10,792 nt of DNA from CALARM01 sp964431735. GTDB lineage: Bacteria > Vulcanimicrobiota > SpSt-956 > JAKJGF01. Positions within the stretch are counted from its first letter, which is position 1, and each line of letters opens with the position of its first letter. The notes beneath the pieces are model-generated. The model ran no database searches. It was not told the origin of the DNA and saw only the letters and a program-made list of their open reading frames with translations. The DNA lies in contig CAYSLJ010000202.1 of assembly GCA_964431735.1 (NCBI GenBank), positions 1 to 10,792 on the forward strand, given 5' to 3'. The position numbers and the translations under genes are program-made. Below, piece by piece: positions 1 through 6,851 of this stretch.

Positions 1-30
1 CAGAATTAAACTTAAGAGGCTTTATCCATC

Positions 31-768
31 TTAATTACAGTGGCTGTCTACTAGATTGGCTTCATATATACCATTCATTATCAACTTCATTTGGCAGATT
101 CTATAAGCAGTGGAATTTATTTCTTGCCCATAAATATATATATCTTTACTTGAACCATATTTCATTTCTAAATATTTTATAGTTTCCATGAAAAATCCAC
201 CCGAACCAAAGGTAGGATCATATAATTTTTCTTTTGGCTTCGGTTCCAAAATTTGTATTACGAGTTTTATTAAATCGGGTGGACTTATCATTTCTCCTTG
301 AACAATATTTGATTTTACTGGGAAAAATATTGTGTCCAAAAACCAACTAAAAGCTTTACCCATTATATCAATTGGTATATTTTCTAAAGTAAAAGAAATA
401 CCATCTAAATATCTTATTATGCCAGCTATACTGGACATAAAACTACACCTATTAAAATTTAATTCTACAAAACTATTCTGTAGTAAAGGATTATGTCTCT
501 CAAGTTCATAAAAAGCTTTGTTTAATTCTATACTTAACTCTTCAAGGCAATTATGACTGGCTAAATTTCTCAAGATGCGCCATGTGTTTTTCCCAGGTAT
601 GGTAAATACATCCAATGACATATCATAAATTCTTTTATAGAAAATAATACTTAAAACGTATAAATTATTTTCTTGAGATCTAGGAAATTCAGCTCTACCT
701 ATTTCTGCTATATGCCAGAAATGTTTTTCTAGTTCTTCTAAGGTCATTTGTTTTTTTATGTCAGACAT
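31..768 (-). pseudogene. hsdM: Type I restriction-modification DNA adenine methyltransferase, 5' part only
   Basis: HsdM methylates adenine with S-adenosylmethionine as the modification subunit of type I restriction systems. Visible here are an N-terminal helical region (about residues 1-130), the linker segment with GEMISPP (normally GEFYTP), SAM motif I DPTFGSGG at about 184-191 and the acidic GQEIN motif at about 214-218. The frame then stops at residue 245. The catalytic NPPF/Y motif, which should follow within tens of residues, and the whole C-terminal half are missing; family members are usually about 500 residues or longer. All three minus-strand frames meet stops just after the break, so a single frameshift does not rescue it. 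I chose the ATG at 768 over an upstream GTG (777) because AGGAAGG sits about 9 nt before it. No hsdS or hsdR is in the window. A sigma-54 promoter lies directly upstream. It is probably inactive as a methylase. Family call is confident; the pseudogene call is inferred. Confidence 0.82.
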
Positions 769-810
769 ACTTAACACCCTTCCTATAATTAATCACTACC
801 ATAATAATAA

Positions 811-826
811 GGCAAATCTTATGCCA
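811..826 (-). promoter_or_regulatory. Sigma-54 (-24/-12) promoter P1, upstream of hsdM
   Basis: The minus strand reads TGGCATAAGATTTGCC. This fits the consensus TGGCAYR-N4-TTGCW at every position but the last, with GG and GC exactly 10 bp apart. The predicted start is near position 800, giving a leader of roughly 30 nt before the hsdM ATG. The core and its flank match P2 (4424-4439) in 25 of 30 positions. It should need RpoN and an enhancer-binding activator, and a suitable activator is encoded at 4447-5976. Confidence 0.85.
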
Positions 827-833
827 ACAGCAA

Positions 834-941
834 TTAATCTTGAAGAAGTCCTAATTTTTTTATATCATAAGATAAAGTATGATAAGACTCTTCTATATAT
901 TTTGCTGTTTCAATAGGATTTATACTGTAATGTTTCTCCAT
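834..941 (-). CDS. 35-residue HTH-like mini-protein or regulator remnant
   Basis: This short ORF starts 27 nt after the large gene's stop and has a fair ribosome binding site (AGAGGAT, about 8 nt before ATG). Its C-terminal half, YHTLSYDIKKLGLLQD, aligns with the last residues of the enhancer-binding protein, YQTLSNHMKSLGSDDD. Both stop at the same place and both are followed by a sigma-54 promoter at the same distance. It therefore looks like the Fis-type HTH end of a second regulator copy, reduced to a stub that may still be translated. The N-terminal part (MEKHYSINPIETAK) has no counterpart that I can place. An alternative is a stand-alone DNA-binding peptide that competes for the same operator. 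The ORF is visible directly; its role is inferred, and it may be only a relic carrying regulatory DNA. Confidence 0.5.
   Translation of the reverse strand: MEKHYSINPIETAKYIEESYHTLSYDIKKLGLLQD
860..885 (-). promoter_or_regulatory. Candidate upstream activator site for P1
   Basis: A 26-bp box beginning TTATCATACTTTATC on the minus strand matches a box upstream of P2 in 20 of 26 positions, and its distance to the -24 T is the same (34 bp). It contains an inverted repeat, TATCATA and TATGATA with 8 nt between (863-869 and 878-884), as expected for a dimeric Fis-type HTH. It overlaps the 35-codon ORF, so shared coding ancestry is an alternative reason for the match. Confidence 0.5.
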
Positions 942-968
942 TATAATTATCCTCTCTATATAAAATTT

Positions 969-3926
969 TTACTCAAATACCTCAATATTAATGAGATTAT
1001 TTGAACCATCGAAATGATAAATTTTCTTGCTTTTAGTAACTTTATCACAAATAAAATATCTTATAGCTTCTATCTTTTCATTTTTGCTTTTTACTTCTTT
1101 AAATAATTTACTATCTTTATATTCCCTGTGAATTTTTAATCCATCTTTATTGACTTCTTCAGAAATTAAAAGAATATTATCTATATCTCCATTTTCCTGA
1201 TAACTAACTATCTTCATCTGAAATTTATTATGAGCTAAAATCCTTTTAATTGAAGAAATTCTTTTATGTTCATCATAAGAAATTACATAAGAATATATGC
1301 CTTTAGTTGTAATCGTTTTTTCGTTGTTTCCATAAGAACTTTCTATATCTAACAGTTTAATTTTATCCGGTAAGATTAAACCTGTATAACTATGCTCACC
1401 ATCATCCTGCCAGATTACATTATTATAATCAGTAATGTGCCAGGAGTCTTTCTCTTCTAAAGCAAGCTGAATTTTCAATAGATCATAATGATTAACTTCA
1501 TCTGGTATTGCTATTTTTGTTTCTCCTTCATTAAGCTGAATTTCTTCTATGATCAAAGGTTTTTCTATATTCCACAGGTTTCCAATAACTACTTTAGTAA
1601 TAAGCTCAGAAGGAAGTTTCTGATAGTTTTTTACTACAAAATAAATTTTCTTCTCCTCATATGTCACATTATGAATAGAAGCTTTCCAGTTAAAAGTAAT
1701 ATCCATAACTGGAATTTCTATTTTCTTGTTTATTTCTAAAACTATATTAAGTTCTTGAGCAGACATATCTCCAACAGTATCCCTGAAAGGACTCAGATCA
1801 AATAAGAGTCTGCCAAGAGTTTTTTCATGCTGAATATAAGTTTCCGGCAATTCCTGAATTATTTCACTCTTGTTTTTAATAAATAACTTAAAATCTCTTT
1901 TATCAATATTTTTATTCCATGTGCGTAATAAAAGACGGGGAGACTTAGAAGCAGTAAAAGAAATTTTAGGAATTGATTCTTTTCTGCCTGACCAGTCAAG
2001 AGGTTTTATTTTTTCTTCCAGACCAAGCCAGGCCCATTCCAGAAGTGGTATACAAATATGGAAAGGCATAATATTATCTTTATTATATTCTATATGCCCC
2101 TGGACATCTTTAAGATAATCAGGAAACTCCACATTATAATATTTTGTAGAATCCGGTTTCACATATACAGTTTGCTTTACTTGATTATCATTAAACTTTA
2201 GCTGCCAGTTTTTAAGACAGGTAAAAAATATATTAACAGGTGGATAAGTTCCTTCCCTGGGATAAATCCAGTCTTCTTTTTCAATTTTTAATCTTCTCAA
2301 TCTCCTCAAAGAAAGGCTCTGATCGCCTCCAAGATGAGTCATTAATTTAATCTCATATTCACCATCAGATAAAAAATTGGTTAGTTCTGGCTGTTCAAGC
2401 GGTATTAATTGCCAGTATCCACGATTGTCCCTGTAATCTTCTCTAGCCAAATCAATTAATGGAAATGTTTTAATTTGTTTTAAAGAAGATTCTATTTTTA
2501 TAATCTTAATTTTCCAGCGTTCAGTAAACTTTTCAAATGGTATTAATAAGTCAGGAAGATTATCACCATACAAAGGAATTCCTTGATTTTCTTCAGAATT
2601 TATAAGTAAATCCCCGCCTCGAAGTTCTATACCCGGACGACCTTTGTAAGTTACAGGATATATTTTATCATTTATAATGATCTCTTTACTCTCCGTAAGA
2701 TCATATTTATAAATTACATAGTCATTCCAATCATTATATAATTCATTACCTTCAGTCCTATTAGCCTGTTCAATTTTCACGTTTTTATGATGTAATATCC
2801 AGATATCTGAACAGCTAAAAGTAGAAGGAGATTTAATAGAAATAAGATTATAACTACCATCATGATAATATGCTTCCTCAAAAAACATACAGAGGTTTTC
2901 TTTTGAAACCCCTGTAAAAAGCCATTCTTTTATTTTATTCCCTCCTCTATCTTTTATTTCAATATGATATTTTTCCTTTGGAGGGATATATCTCCAGCGA
3001 TCTTTATCAATTTGAATATTAATTTTAATAGTTTCATCTAAACAGTAATAATAATTACCGGGACATTCCGGCAAGTAAATCATCAGTCCTTTACCTTCAT
3101 CAGGATTTATATAGAATTTTGGGATCTTAAAATAAGTTAAAGAAGACTCGCAAGAAGAGGATATAATTCCTCCTTCTTTAATCCATTCCTGATATGCTTT
3201 AATTATTCTTTCAGAAAGTCCTGTTTCATCTGCTATTATTTCAATATCATCTTTTTTATTAAAAAACTGGGCAGATTCTATAAAACGATTGAGAAAATCC
3301 AGTGACACTTTATCTCCATGTAAAATAAAACGATATACTGGTTTATCTATGCCATAAAAGTCTTCTTTACCATAATCACGCCATTCAGTAATTAAATTAC
3401 TTATTTCGCTATCTCTATCTTTACCTGAACGCCATACCTCTCTGGCAATTTCACGTTCAATATATCTATTAAAAAAAACAAAAAAATCCTTTAAACAGTG
3501 ATTTGGAATACCGCCATGAGTAAGAATGGCATTTAAATATTTACGTCCACCTATTTCTTCAAAGAAAGGCATATCATGATCTCTTAAAAAAGTTTCAAAA
3601 AAGTTGGTAAGATCTTGATAATAATTAGAACTTTCAATGTTTAATGTTGCTTTAAGATTAGGCCAATATCTTCCTTCGTCATAATATTCAATACCCAGAT
3701 AAACCATAAATACGGCCAGTACATTTGGATAGTTCTTATTTATATAATTTATAGCAGAAGAATAATTATATGAGGAGAAAAAAAGATTAAGACACTCTTT
3801 AATTTTTTCCCATGTTTCATCCCGTAAAGAAATTTCACCTATCAATTCAATTTCTTGCATACGGCTTCCAAGTTTTACTTCGCAGTCAGAAAGAAATTCT
3901 TTGGCTAAAGCAAGATTATTGTTCAT
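969..3926 (-). CDS. Large uncharacterised protein (985 aa), presumed effector of the sigma-54 operon
   Basis: A large soluble protein with no signal peptide and no obvious transmembrane segment. I see no Walker, helicase, PD-(D/E)XK or methylase motif. Residues 1-275 look mostly helical and include two striking patches: YPNVLAVFMVYLGIEYYDEG followed by RYWPN (about 66-90), and ILTHGGIPNHCLKDFF (about 134-149). Residues 300-900 look beta-rich with repeated Trp/Tyr and charged strands, suggesting several Ig-like or beta-sandwich domains. The last 100 residues alternate short YD/YQENGDI-type strands. From memory the N-terminal patches recall large helicase-associated defence proteins (STY4851/ECs_5259-like, perhaps DruH of Druantia III), but I cannot confirm this. 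The start is moved from 3941 to the second ATG because GGAGG lies 8 nt before it and overlaps the first. It follows the lipoprotein gene by 39 nt under P2. The gene is certain; the function is unknown. Confidence 0.8.
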   Translation of the reverse strand: MNNNLALAKEFLSDCEVKLGSRMQEIELIGEISLRDETWEKIKECLNLFFSSYNYSSAINYINKNYPNVLAVFMVYLGIEYYDEGRYWPNLKATLNIESSNYYQDLTNFFETFLRDHDMPFFEEIGGRKYLNAILTHGGIPNHCLKDFFVFFNRYIEREIAREVWRSGKDRDSEISNLITEWRDYGKEDFYGIDKPVYRFILHGDKVSLDFLNRFIESAQFFNKKDDIEIIADETGLSERIIKAYQEWIKEGGIISSSCESSLTYFKIPKFYINPDEGKGLMIYLPECPGNYYYCLDETIKINIQIDKDRWRYIPPKEKYHIEIKDRGGNKIKEWLFTGVSKENLCMFFEEAYYHDGSYNLISIKSPSTFSCSDIWILHHKNVKIEQANRTEGNELYNDWNDYVIYKYDLTESKEIIINDKIYPVTYKGRPGIELRGGDLLINSEENQGIPLYGDNLPDLLIPFEKFTERWKIKIIKIESSLKQIKTFPLIDLAREDYRDNRGYWQLIPLEQPELTNFLSDGEYEIKLMTHLGGDQSLSLRRLRRLKIEKEDWIYPREGTYPPVNIFFTCLKNWQLKFNDNQVKQTVYVKPDSTKYYNVEFPDYLKDVQGHIEYNKDNIMPFHICIPLLEWAWLGLEEKIKPLDWSGRKESIPKISFTASKSPRLLLRTWNKNIDKRDFKLFIKNKSEIIQELPETYIQHEKTLGRLLFDLSPFRDTVGDMSAQELNIVLEINKKIEIPVMDITFNWKASIHNVTYEEKKIYFVVKNYQKLPSELITKVVIGNLWNIEKPLIIEEIQLNEGETKIAIPDEVNHYDLLKIQLALEEKDSWHITDYNNVIWQDDGEHSYTGLILPDKIKLLDIESSYGNNEKTITTKGIYSYVISYDEHKRISSIKRILAHNKFQMKIVSYQENGDIDNILLISEEVNKDGLKIHREYKDSKLFKEVKSKNEKIEAIRYFICDKVTKSKKIYHFDGSNNLINIEVFE

Positions 3927-3965
3927 CTTTTTGACCTCCATATTTAATATATAGGAGTAAAAAAA

Positions 3966-4373
3966 TTAATCCTCATATACGTCCCATTCTTTCGCTGTAA
4001 GAGCAGGATCATTTGCTTTAATGTAATATTCTCCCATAATAATAGTATGTCTATCTTTCCATTCAACAGAACCGCCTGTTATTATTTTTAGCCCGCGAAA
4101 AGTGCTTCCGTCCGGAGATTTATAATTTTCGTTCCCACCAAGCACTTTCCCGACGTATTGCTTATTTTCACCGGCACCGTAATATAAGTCAACACCTGCC
4201 CATATATTAGAAGAAGCCTTAATCCATCCGGTATTTGCGTTACTATGATTTGAATTTGTTGAGCCAGATGAAATAGATGGTGTTTCCTGTGATGTAGTAC
4301 AACAGCAGCATGATGACATTAAAGAAAGTATTAAAAGAAGAAAAATTGTAATTATAACCTGATTGATGTTCAT
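3966..4373 (-). CDS. Small predicted lipoprotein (135 aa), first gene of the P2 operon
   Basis: The N-terminus is a classical export signal: Asn/Gln, then a hydrophobic run (IITIFLLLILSLM), then SSCCCC. Cys22 would be the lipidated residue in a slightly atypical lipobox (M-S-S-C). A Ser/Asn/Thr-rich tether (about 26-50) leads to a compact domain of about 85 residues containing YVGKVLGGNENY, FRGLKIITGGSVEWKDR and EYYIKANDP, mostly beta by pattern; I do not recognise the family. The start is the second Met of the longer frame because GGAGG sits 9 nt upstream of it and inside the first seven codons of the longer reading. It is the first gene after P2 and is followed by the 985-aa gene, so an envelope-anchored protein seems to be co-induced with a cytoplasmic giant. 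Membrane anchoring is a prediction and the role is unknown. Confidence 0.75.
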   Translation of the reverse strand: MNINQVIITIFLLLILSLMSSCCCCTTSQETPSISSGSTNSNHSNANTGWIKASSNIWAGVDLYYGAGENKQYVGKVLGGNENYKSPDGSTFRGLKIITGGSVEWKDRHTIIMGEYYIKANDPALTAKEWDVYED

Positions 4374-4423
4374 AATATTTAACCTCCATATCATAATAAT
4401 TTTATACTCTCTTCAACTTATCA

Positions 4424-4439
4424 GGCAGATTTTATGCCA
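4424..4439 (-). promoter_or_regulatory. Sigma-54 (-24/-12) promoter P2, upstream of lipoprotein and 985-aa genes
   Basis: The minus strand reads TGGCATAAAATCTGCC, with GG and GC exactly 10 bp apart. The -24 half is perfect and the -12 half (CTGC for TTGC) has one change. It lies 7 bp past the regulator's stop codon and about 50 bp before the lipoprotein ATG, giving a leader of roughly 40 nt. The 30 bp at 4423-4452 match those at 810-839 in 25 positions. Confidence 0.82.
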
Positions 4440-4446
4440 CCGGCAA

Positions 4447-5976
4447 TCAATCATCATCAGAACCGAGGCTTTTCATATGATTTGATAATGTCTGATAATT
4501 CTTATACCCGAGTAATTTAGCAGCCTGAGCTTTATTTTTTCCTGTGATCTCCAGAGCTTTCTGAATATATTTTTTCTTTAAATTATTTATAATCTCTTCC
4601 AGGTTTACAGGCTCATTTAACTCAATCTCCACAGAATTCACATTACTGACTTTAGAAAAACTGACAATAGAATCCTTAAAATCCCTCTCATCAATTACTT
4701 CCAGATCAGTCCAGATACAGGTTCTTTCTATTGTATGATAAAGCTCCCTGATATTCCCCGGCCAGTAATAATTAACCATAAAATTCTTTGTGCCTATAGA
4801 AAAATGTTTATGGTTATAACTGTATATAGCCTGATCTCTGGAAAATTTTTCATTAATTTCAGTTAAAAAATGTTCTGCCAGTAAAATAATATCTTCTTTA
4901 CGTTTTCTGAGCGGAGGAAGATTTAGTATACCCACATTTATTCTATGGAATAAATCTTCACGGAAAGTTCCTTCATTTACCATTTTTATTAAATCCTTAT
5001 TAGTTGCTGCTATTACTCTCACTTCAACAGTAGAAACCTTTCCATCGCCTACTCTCTGTATTTCACCATATTGTAAAACTCTTAAAATCCTGGTCTGTGT
5101 TTCAATATTTAAATCGCCTATTTCATCAAGGAATAAGGTTCCTCCGTTACATTCCTGAAATAAACCTTTCCCTTCTCCGTAAGAACCGGTCCATGCACCT
5201 TTTGACCAGCCAAAAAGAGTGGCATTTGCTGTTGTTTCCTGTATGGCAGAACAGTTTAAAACCATCATTTTCTTATCTTTACGGAGTGATGAAGCATGGA
5301 TGGCTCTTGCAAATAGTTCTTTACCTGTTCCTGTTTCTCCAAGAACTAATACTGGAACATCATGGGCAGCTATTTTATAAGCTCTATTTAAAAGTTTTTT
5401 CATTACCTGACTTTTATGGATAATAGAGTGATATTCCGGAATATTTCCCCAGTTATTCAGAAGTTTTGTATCTGCTCTTTTTTTTAATTCTGGAATAAAT
5501 TCCATTTCAATATTAAAAGGAATATCCAGTATCTTTACATACTGTTTTTTAGTTTCTTTGTCATAATAGGACTGATACAGAGTAGCAGGATATCTTGTTT
5601 TACCTAAAAGAAGCCAGATAGAAGACATCTGACTTGTACCGGGGCTTGTATGGAAATGCCAGTTAATCTGAGATTTATATTTTTCTTCGAGGTTTTTCAA
5701 ATACTTAATTATAATTTCATATATTTTCTTATAATCTGTAGGGTTATCCAGATCGCATTTATGAAAAAAAATATTTTTATTATTTTTATGAGATAAAATA
5801 TATTTCTCTGTATCTTCTTTACGGTGCTGGTCGCAAAATAAATGTATCTCATCAAAACCAGAAGCATATTTTGACTGAAGCAAAGCATTAACAGGCCCTA
5901 CTCCACTATTTTCTATGGATACATAATTCAAATCCTGATCACCAATCCATGATAAGCATATGGATTTCATATTCAT
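4447..5976 (-). CDS. CARF-like sensor / sigma-54 AAA+ activator / Fis HTH (RtcR-type enhancer-binding protein)
   Basis: This cytoplasmic regulator (509 aa) should bind an upstream site and remodel sigma-54 RNA polymerase using ATP. Residues 1-165 form a Rossmann-like sensor: LSWIGDQDL near the start, FDEIHLFCD at 41-49, and SPGTSQMSS at 111-119, which matches the ligand-binding turn of CARF domains. The AAA+ core has Walker A GETGTGKE (213-220), loop GAWTGS (260-265), Walker B LFLDEIGD (281-288), sensor I VIAATN (321-326), arginine fingers FREDLFHR (338-345) and sensor II WPGNIREL (405-412). A Fis-type HTH spans about 473-503. The loop departs from the canonical GAFTGA. CARF domains generally sense cyclic oligonucleotides or modified RNA ends; the ligand here is unknown. 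AGGT lies 9-10 nt before the ATG. Two sigma-54 promoters downstream are the obvious targets. The gene is intact and full length. Confidence 0.92.
   Translation of the reverse strand: MNMKSICLSWIGDQDLNYVSIENSGVGPVNALLQSKYASGFDEIHLFCDQHRKEDTEKYILSHKNNKNIFFHKCDLDNPTDYKKIYEIIIKYLKNLEEKYKSQINWHFHTSPGTSQMSSIWLLLGKTRYPATLYQSYYDKETKKQYVKILDIPFNIEMEFIPELKKRADTKLLNNWGNIPEYHSIIHKSQVMKKLLNRAYKIAAHDVPVLVLGETGTGKELFARAIHASSLRKDKKMMVLNCSAIQETTANATLFGWSKGAWTGSYGEGKGLFQECNGGTLFLDEIGDLNIETQTRILRVLQYGEIQRVGDGKVSTVEVRVIAATNKDLIKMVNEGTFREDLFHRINVGILNLPPLRKRKEDIILLAEHFLTEINEKFSRDQAIYSYNHKHFSIGTKNFMVNYYWPGNIRELYHTIERTCIWTDLEVIDERDFKDSIVSFSKVSNVNSVEIELNEPVNLEEIINNLKKKYIQKALEITGKNKAQAAKLLGYKNYQTLSNHMKSLGSDDD
4473..4498 (-). 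promoter_or_regulatory. Candidate upstream activator site for P2, inside the regulator's HTH codons
   Basis: The box begins TTATCAGACATTATC on the minus strand, ends with the 8-bp palindrome TCATATGA, and lies 34 bp upstream of the -24 T of P2. It matches the P1 box in 20 of 26 positions at the same distance, while the 20 bp between box and promoter core match in only about 9. It encodes YQTLSNHM in the recognition region of the HTH, so coding conservation competes with operator function as the explanation. Confidence 0.5.
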
Positions 5977-6025
5977 AATTTTATAACCTCACATCCACAG
6001 ATTCCCCTGAATAAACTCCTCCTGC
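5975..6025 (-). repeat. 51-bp direct repeat, copy A (gene end plus ribosome binding site)
   Basis: This segment covers the last codons of the helicase/nuclease fragment, its stop, and the ribosome binding site and ATG of the regulator gene. It aligns without gaps to 6781-6831 with about 41 of 51 positions identical by hand count, including the shared core TGTGAGGTT. The two copies bracket the DUF1016 and nuclease fragments, about 806 bp apart. Confidence 0.7.
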
Positions 6026-6390
6026 TCCTCCTCCGGCACATAATCAGTAGAATACCCGGTCACCTTCCCTCTTCTCCCTGAACCACCGGCATATTCTCTG
6101 TAAGACTCACAGGAAAACCTGGCGTCACAGTTCTGGCATACCCTGACGGCAAAAGTATGTTTCGTCCCTTTCACCTTTTCCTTCAGTCTCTTTACCGGCA
6201 CAGGATTAAAACAGCTATCTTCAATACAATCCAGCACTCCGGCAAAGTCCTCTACAGTCCTGTTCACCCTGTCATCATCAGTGGGAATTTCAATCACAGG
6301 ATCCCATTTCTCCAGTTCCTCTTTTATCTTCTTCCTGTCATTATCCCTTACTGCCTTTTTCAGACCTTCCGGATAAGAAGTGGAAATAAC
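5989..6390 (-). pseudogene. C-terminal fragment of a PD-(D/E)XK / UvrD-type helicase-nuclease
   Basis: The open frame continues upstream of the apparent GTG start (6297) to about 6396 with no plausible start codon, so it is the 3' end of a larger gene. It contains NPVPVKRLKEKVKG, then CQNCDARFSC, a C-x2-C-x5-C cluster followed by ESYREY. This spacing matches the C-terminal Fe-S staple of Cas4/AddB/Dna2-type nucleases and of RecB-like modules fused to superfamily I helicases; the upstream catalytic and helicase parts are gone. A Glu-rich tail (PEEEQEEF) ends it. Its stop is 12 nt from the regulator's ATG, and the regulator's ribosome binding site overlaps that stop, so the regulator was probably once translated behind the full protein. 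Upstream it runs out of frame into the DUF1016 fragment. The Cys pattern is seen; the family assignment is moderately sure. Confidence 0.65.
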
Positions 6391-6749
6391 AATTGTCTAC
6401 TCAGTGCGTAGACAATTTGACTATCCGGGAAAACCTCTGAGAAACGCAACATATGAAAGAGATTTGGTCTGCTGAAACCCTGGCCATACTCCTGTATCAG
6501 TTTCCCGGAGAGATTATCTATTACCTGTTTGCCATACTCAGCCCTCTCCTGTCCCAATATATCTTTCCTTATCCTTTCCCCGATCTGCCAGTAAAGTATG
6601 ACCATCTCATAATTAACAGATAGTGCTACTCTGGTTCTGGTAGATTCGATAAGAGATTTAATATCATTAAAGAGATTCTCCAGAGTTGATGTATTTATTT
6701 CAGATATTGTATCCTTTATATCATTACCTTTTACACGTTTCTTAGCCAT
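6360..6749 (-). pseudogene. DUF1016 N-terminal domain of a YhcG-type PDDEXK nuclease, truncated
   Basis: The 129 residues match the DUF1016 N-terminal domain: a helical start, ESTRTRVALSVNYEMVILYW, IGERI, a segment ending LSGKLIQEYG, then GFSRPNLFHMLRFSEVFPD and ALSRQL. After SRQL the family pattern (SW.H, then the PDDEXK nuclease domain, total about 340 residues) is lost, and nine unrelated residues precede a stop. The break coincides with a junction to the helicase-nuclease tail in another frame. I chose the ATG at 6749 over the GTG at 6776 because GGAGA lies about 8 nt upstream of it. A possible promoter and operator repeats lie upstream (6852-6951). The missing nuclease domain makes activity unlikely; the remaining part may still fold. 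Confidence 0.78.
6391..6417. repeat. Perfect 10-bp inverted repeat at a gene-fusion junction
   Basis: AATTGTCTAC (6391-6400) and GTAGACAATT (6408-6417) are perfect inverted copies separated by 7 nt. They lie where the DUF1016 fragment loses its family pattern and the helicase-nuclease tail becomes readable. It could be a hairpin that promoted deletion, a recombination scar, or chance. Confidence 0.6.
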
Positions 6750-6780
6750 AGTAACATCTCCTGGTTGGATATTCACTGAC

Positions 6781-6831
6781 CATTATTTTACAACCTCACA
6801 CCCCCGGATTCACCATAACAAACTCTTCCTG
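6781..6831 (-). repeat. 51-bp direct repeat, copy B
   Basis: Diverged duplicate of 5975-6025. In frame it still reads QEEFVMVNPGV and stop, against QEEFIQGNLWM and stop in copy A, followed by the same TGTGAGGTT core and an ATG. It is therefore the remnant end of a related gene just upstream of the DUF1016 fragment. Confidence 0.7.
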
Positions 6832-6851
6832 AAACCATACAGATATTTCTA

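Noticed and set aside
834..941. 35-codon ORF as the N-terminus of a large helicase (NPIETAKYIEESY recalled helicase starts)
   Set aside because: The directly visible match of its second half, stop position and downstream promoter to the regulator's C-terminus is the better-supported explanation.
1488..2118. Plus-strand frames inside the 985-aa gene, and similar ones at 5097-5423, 6157-6411 and 8406-8606
   Set aside because: They lie antisense within longer coding regions or gene fragments with recognisable motifs, and lack family features or ribosome binding sites.
4447..5976. Type III CRISPR association suggested by the CARF-like domain
   Set aside because: No CRISPR repeats, cas10 or other cas genes are visible, and RtcR-type CARF regulators exist without CRISPR.
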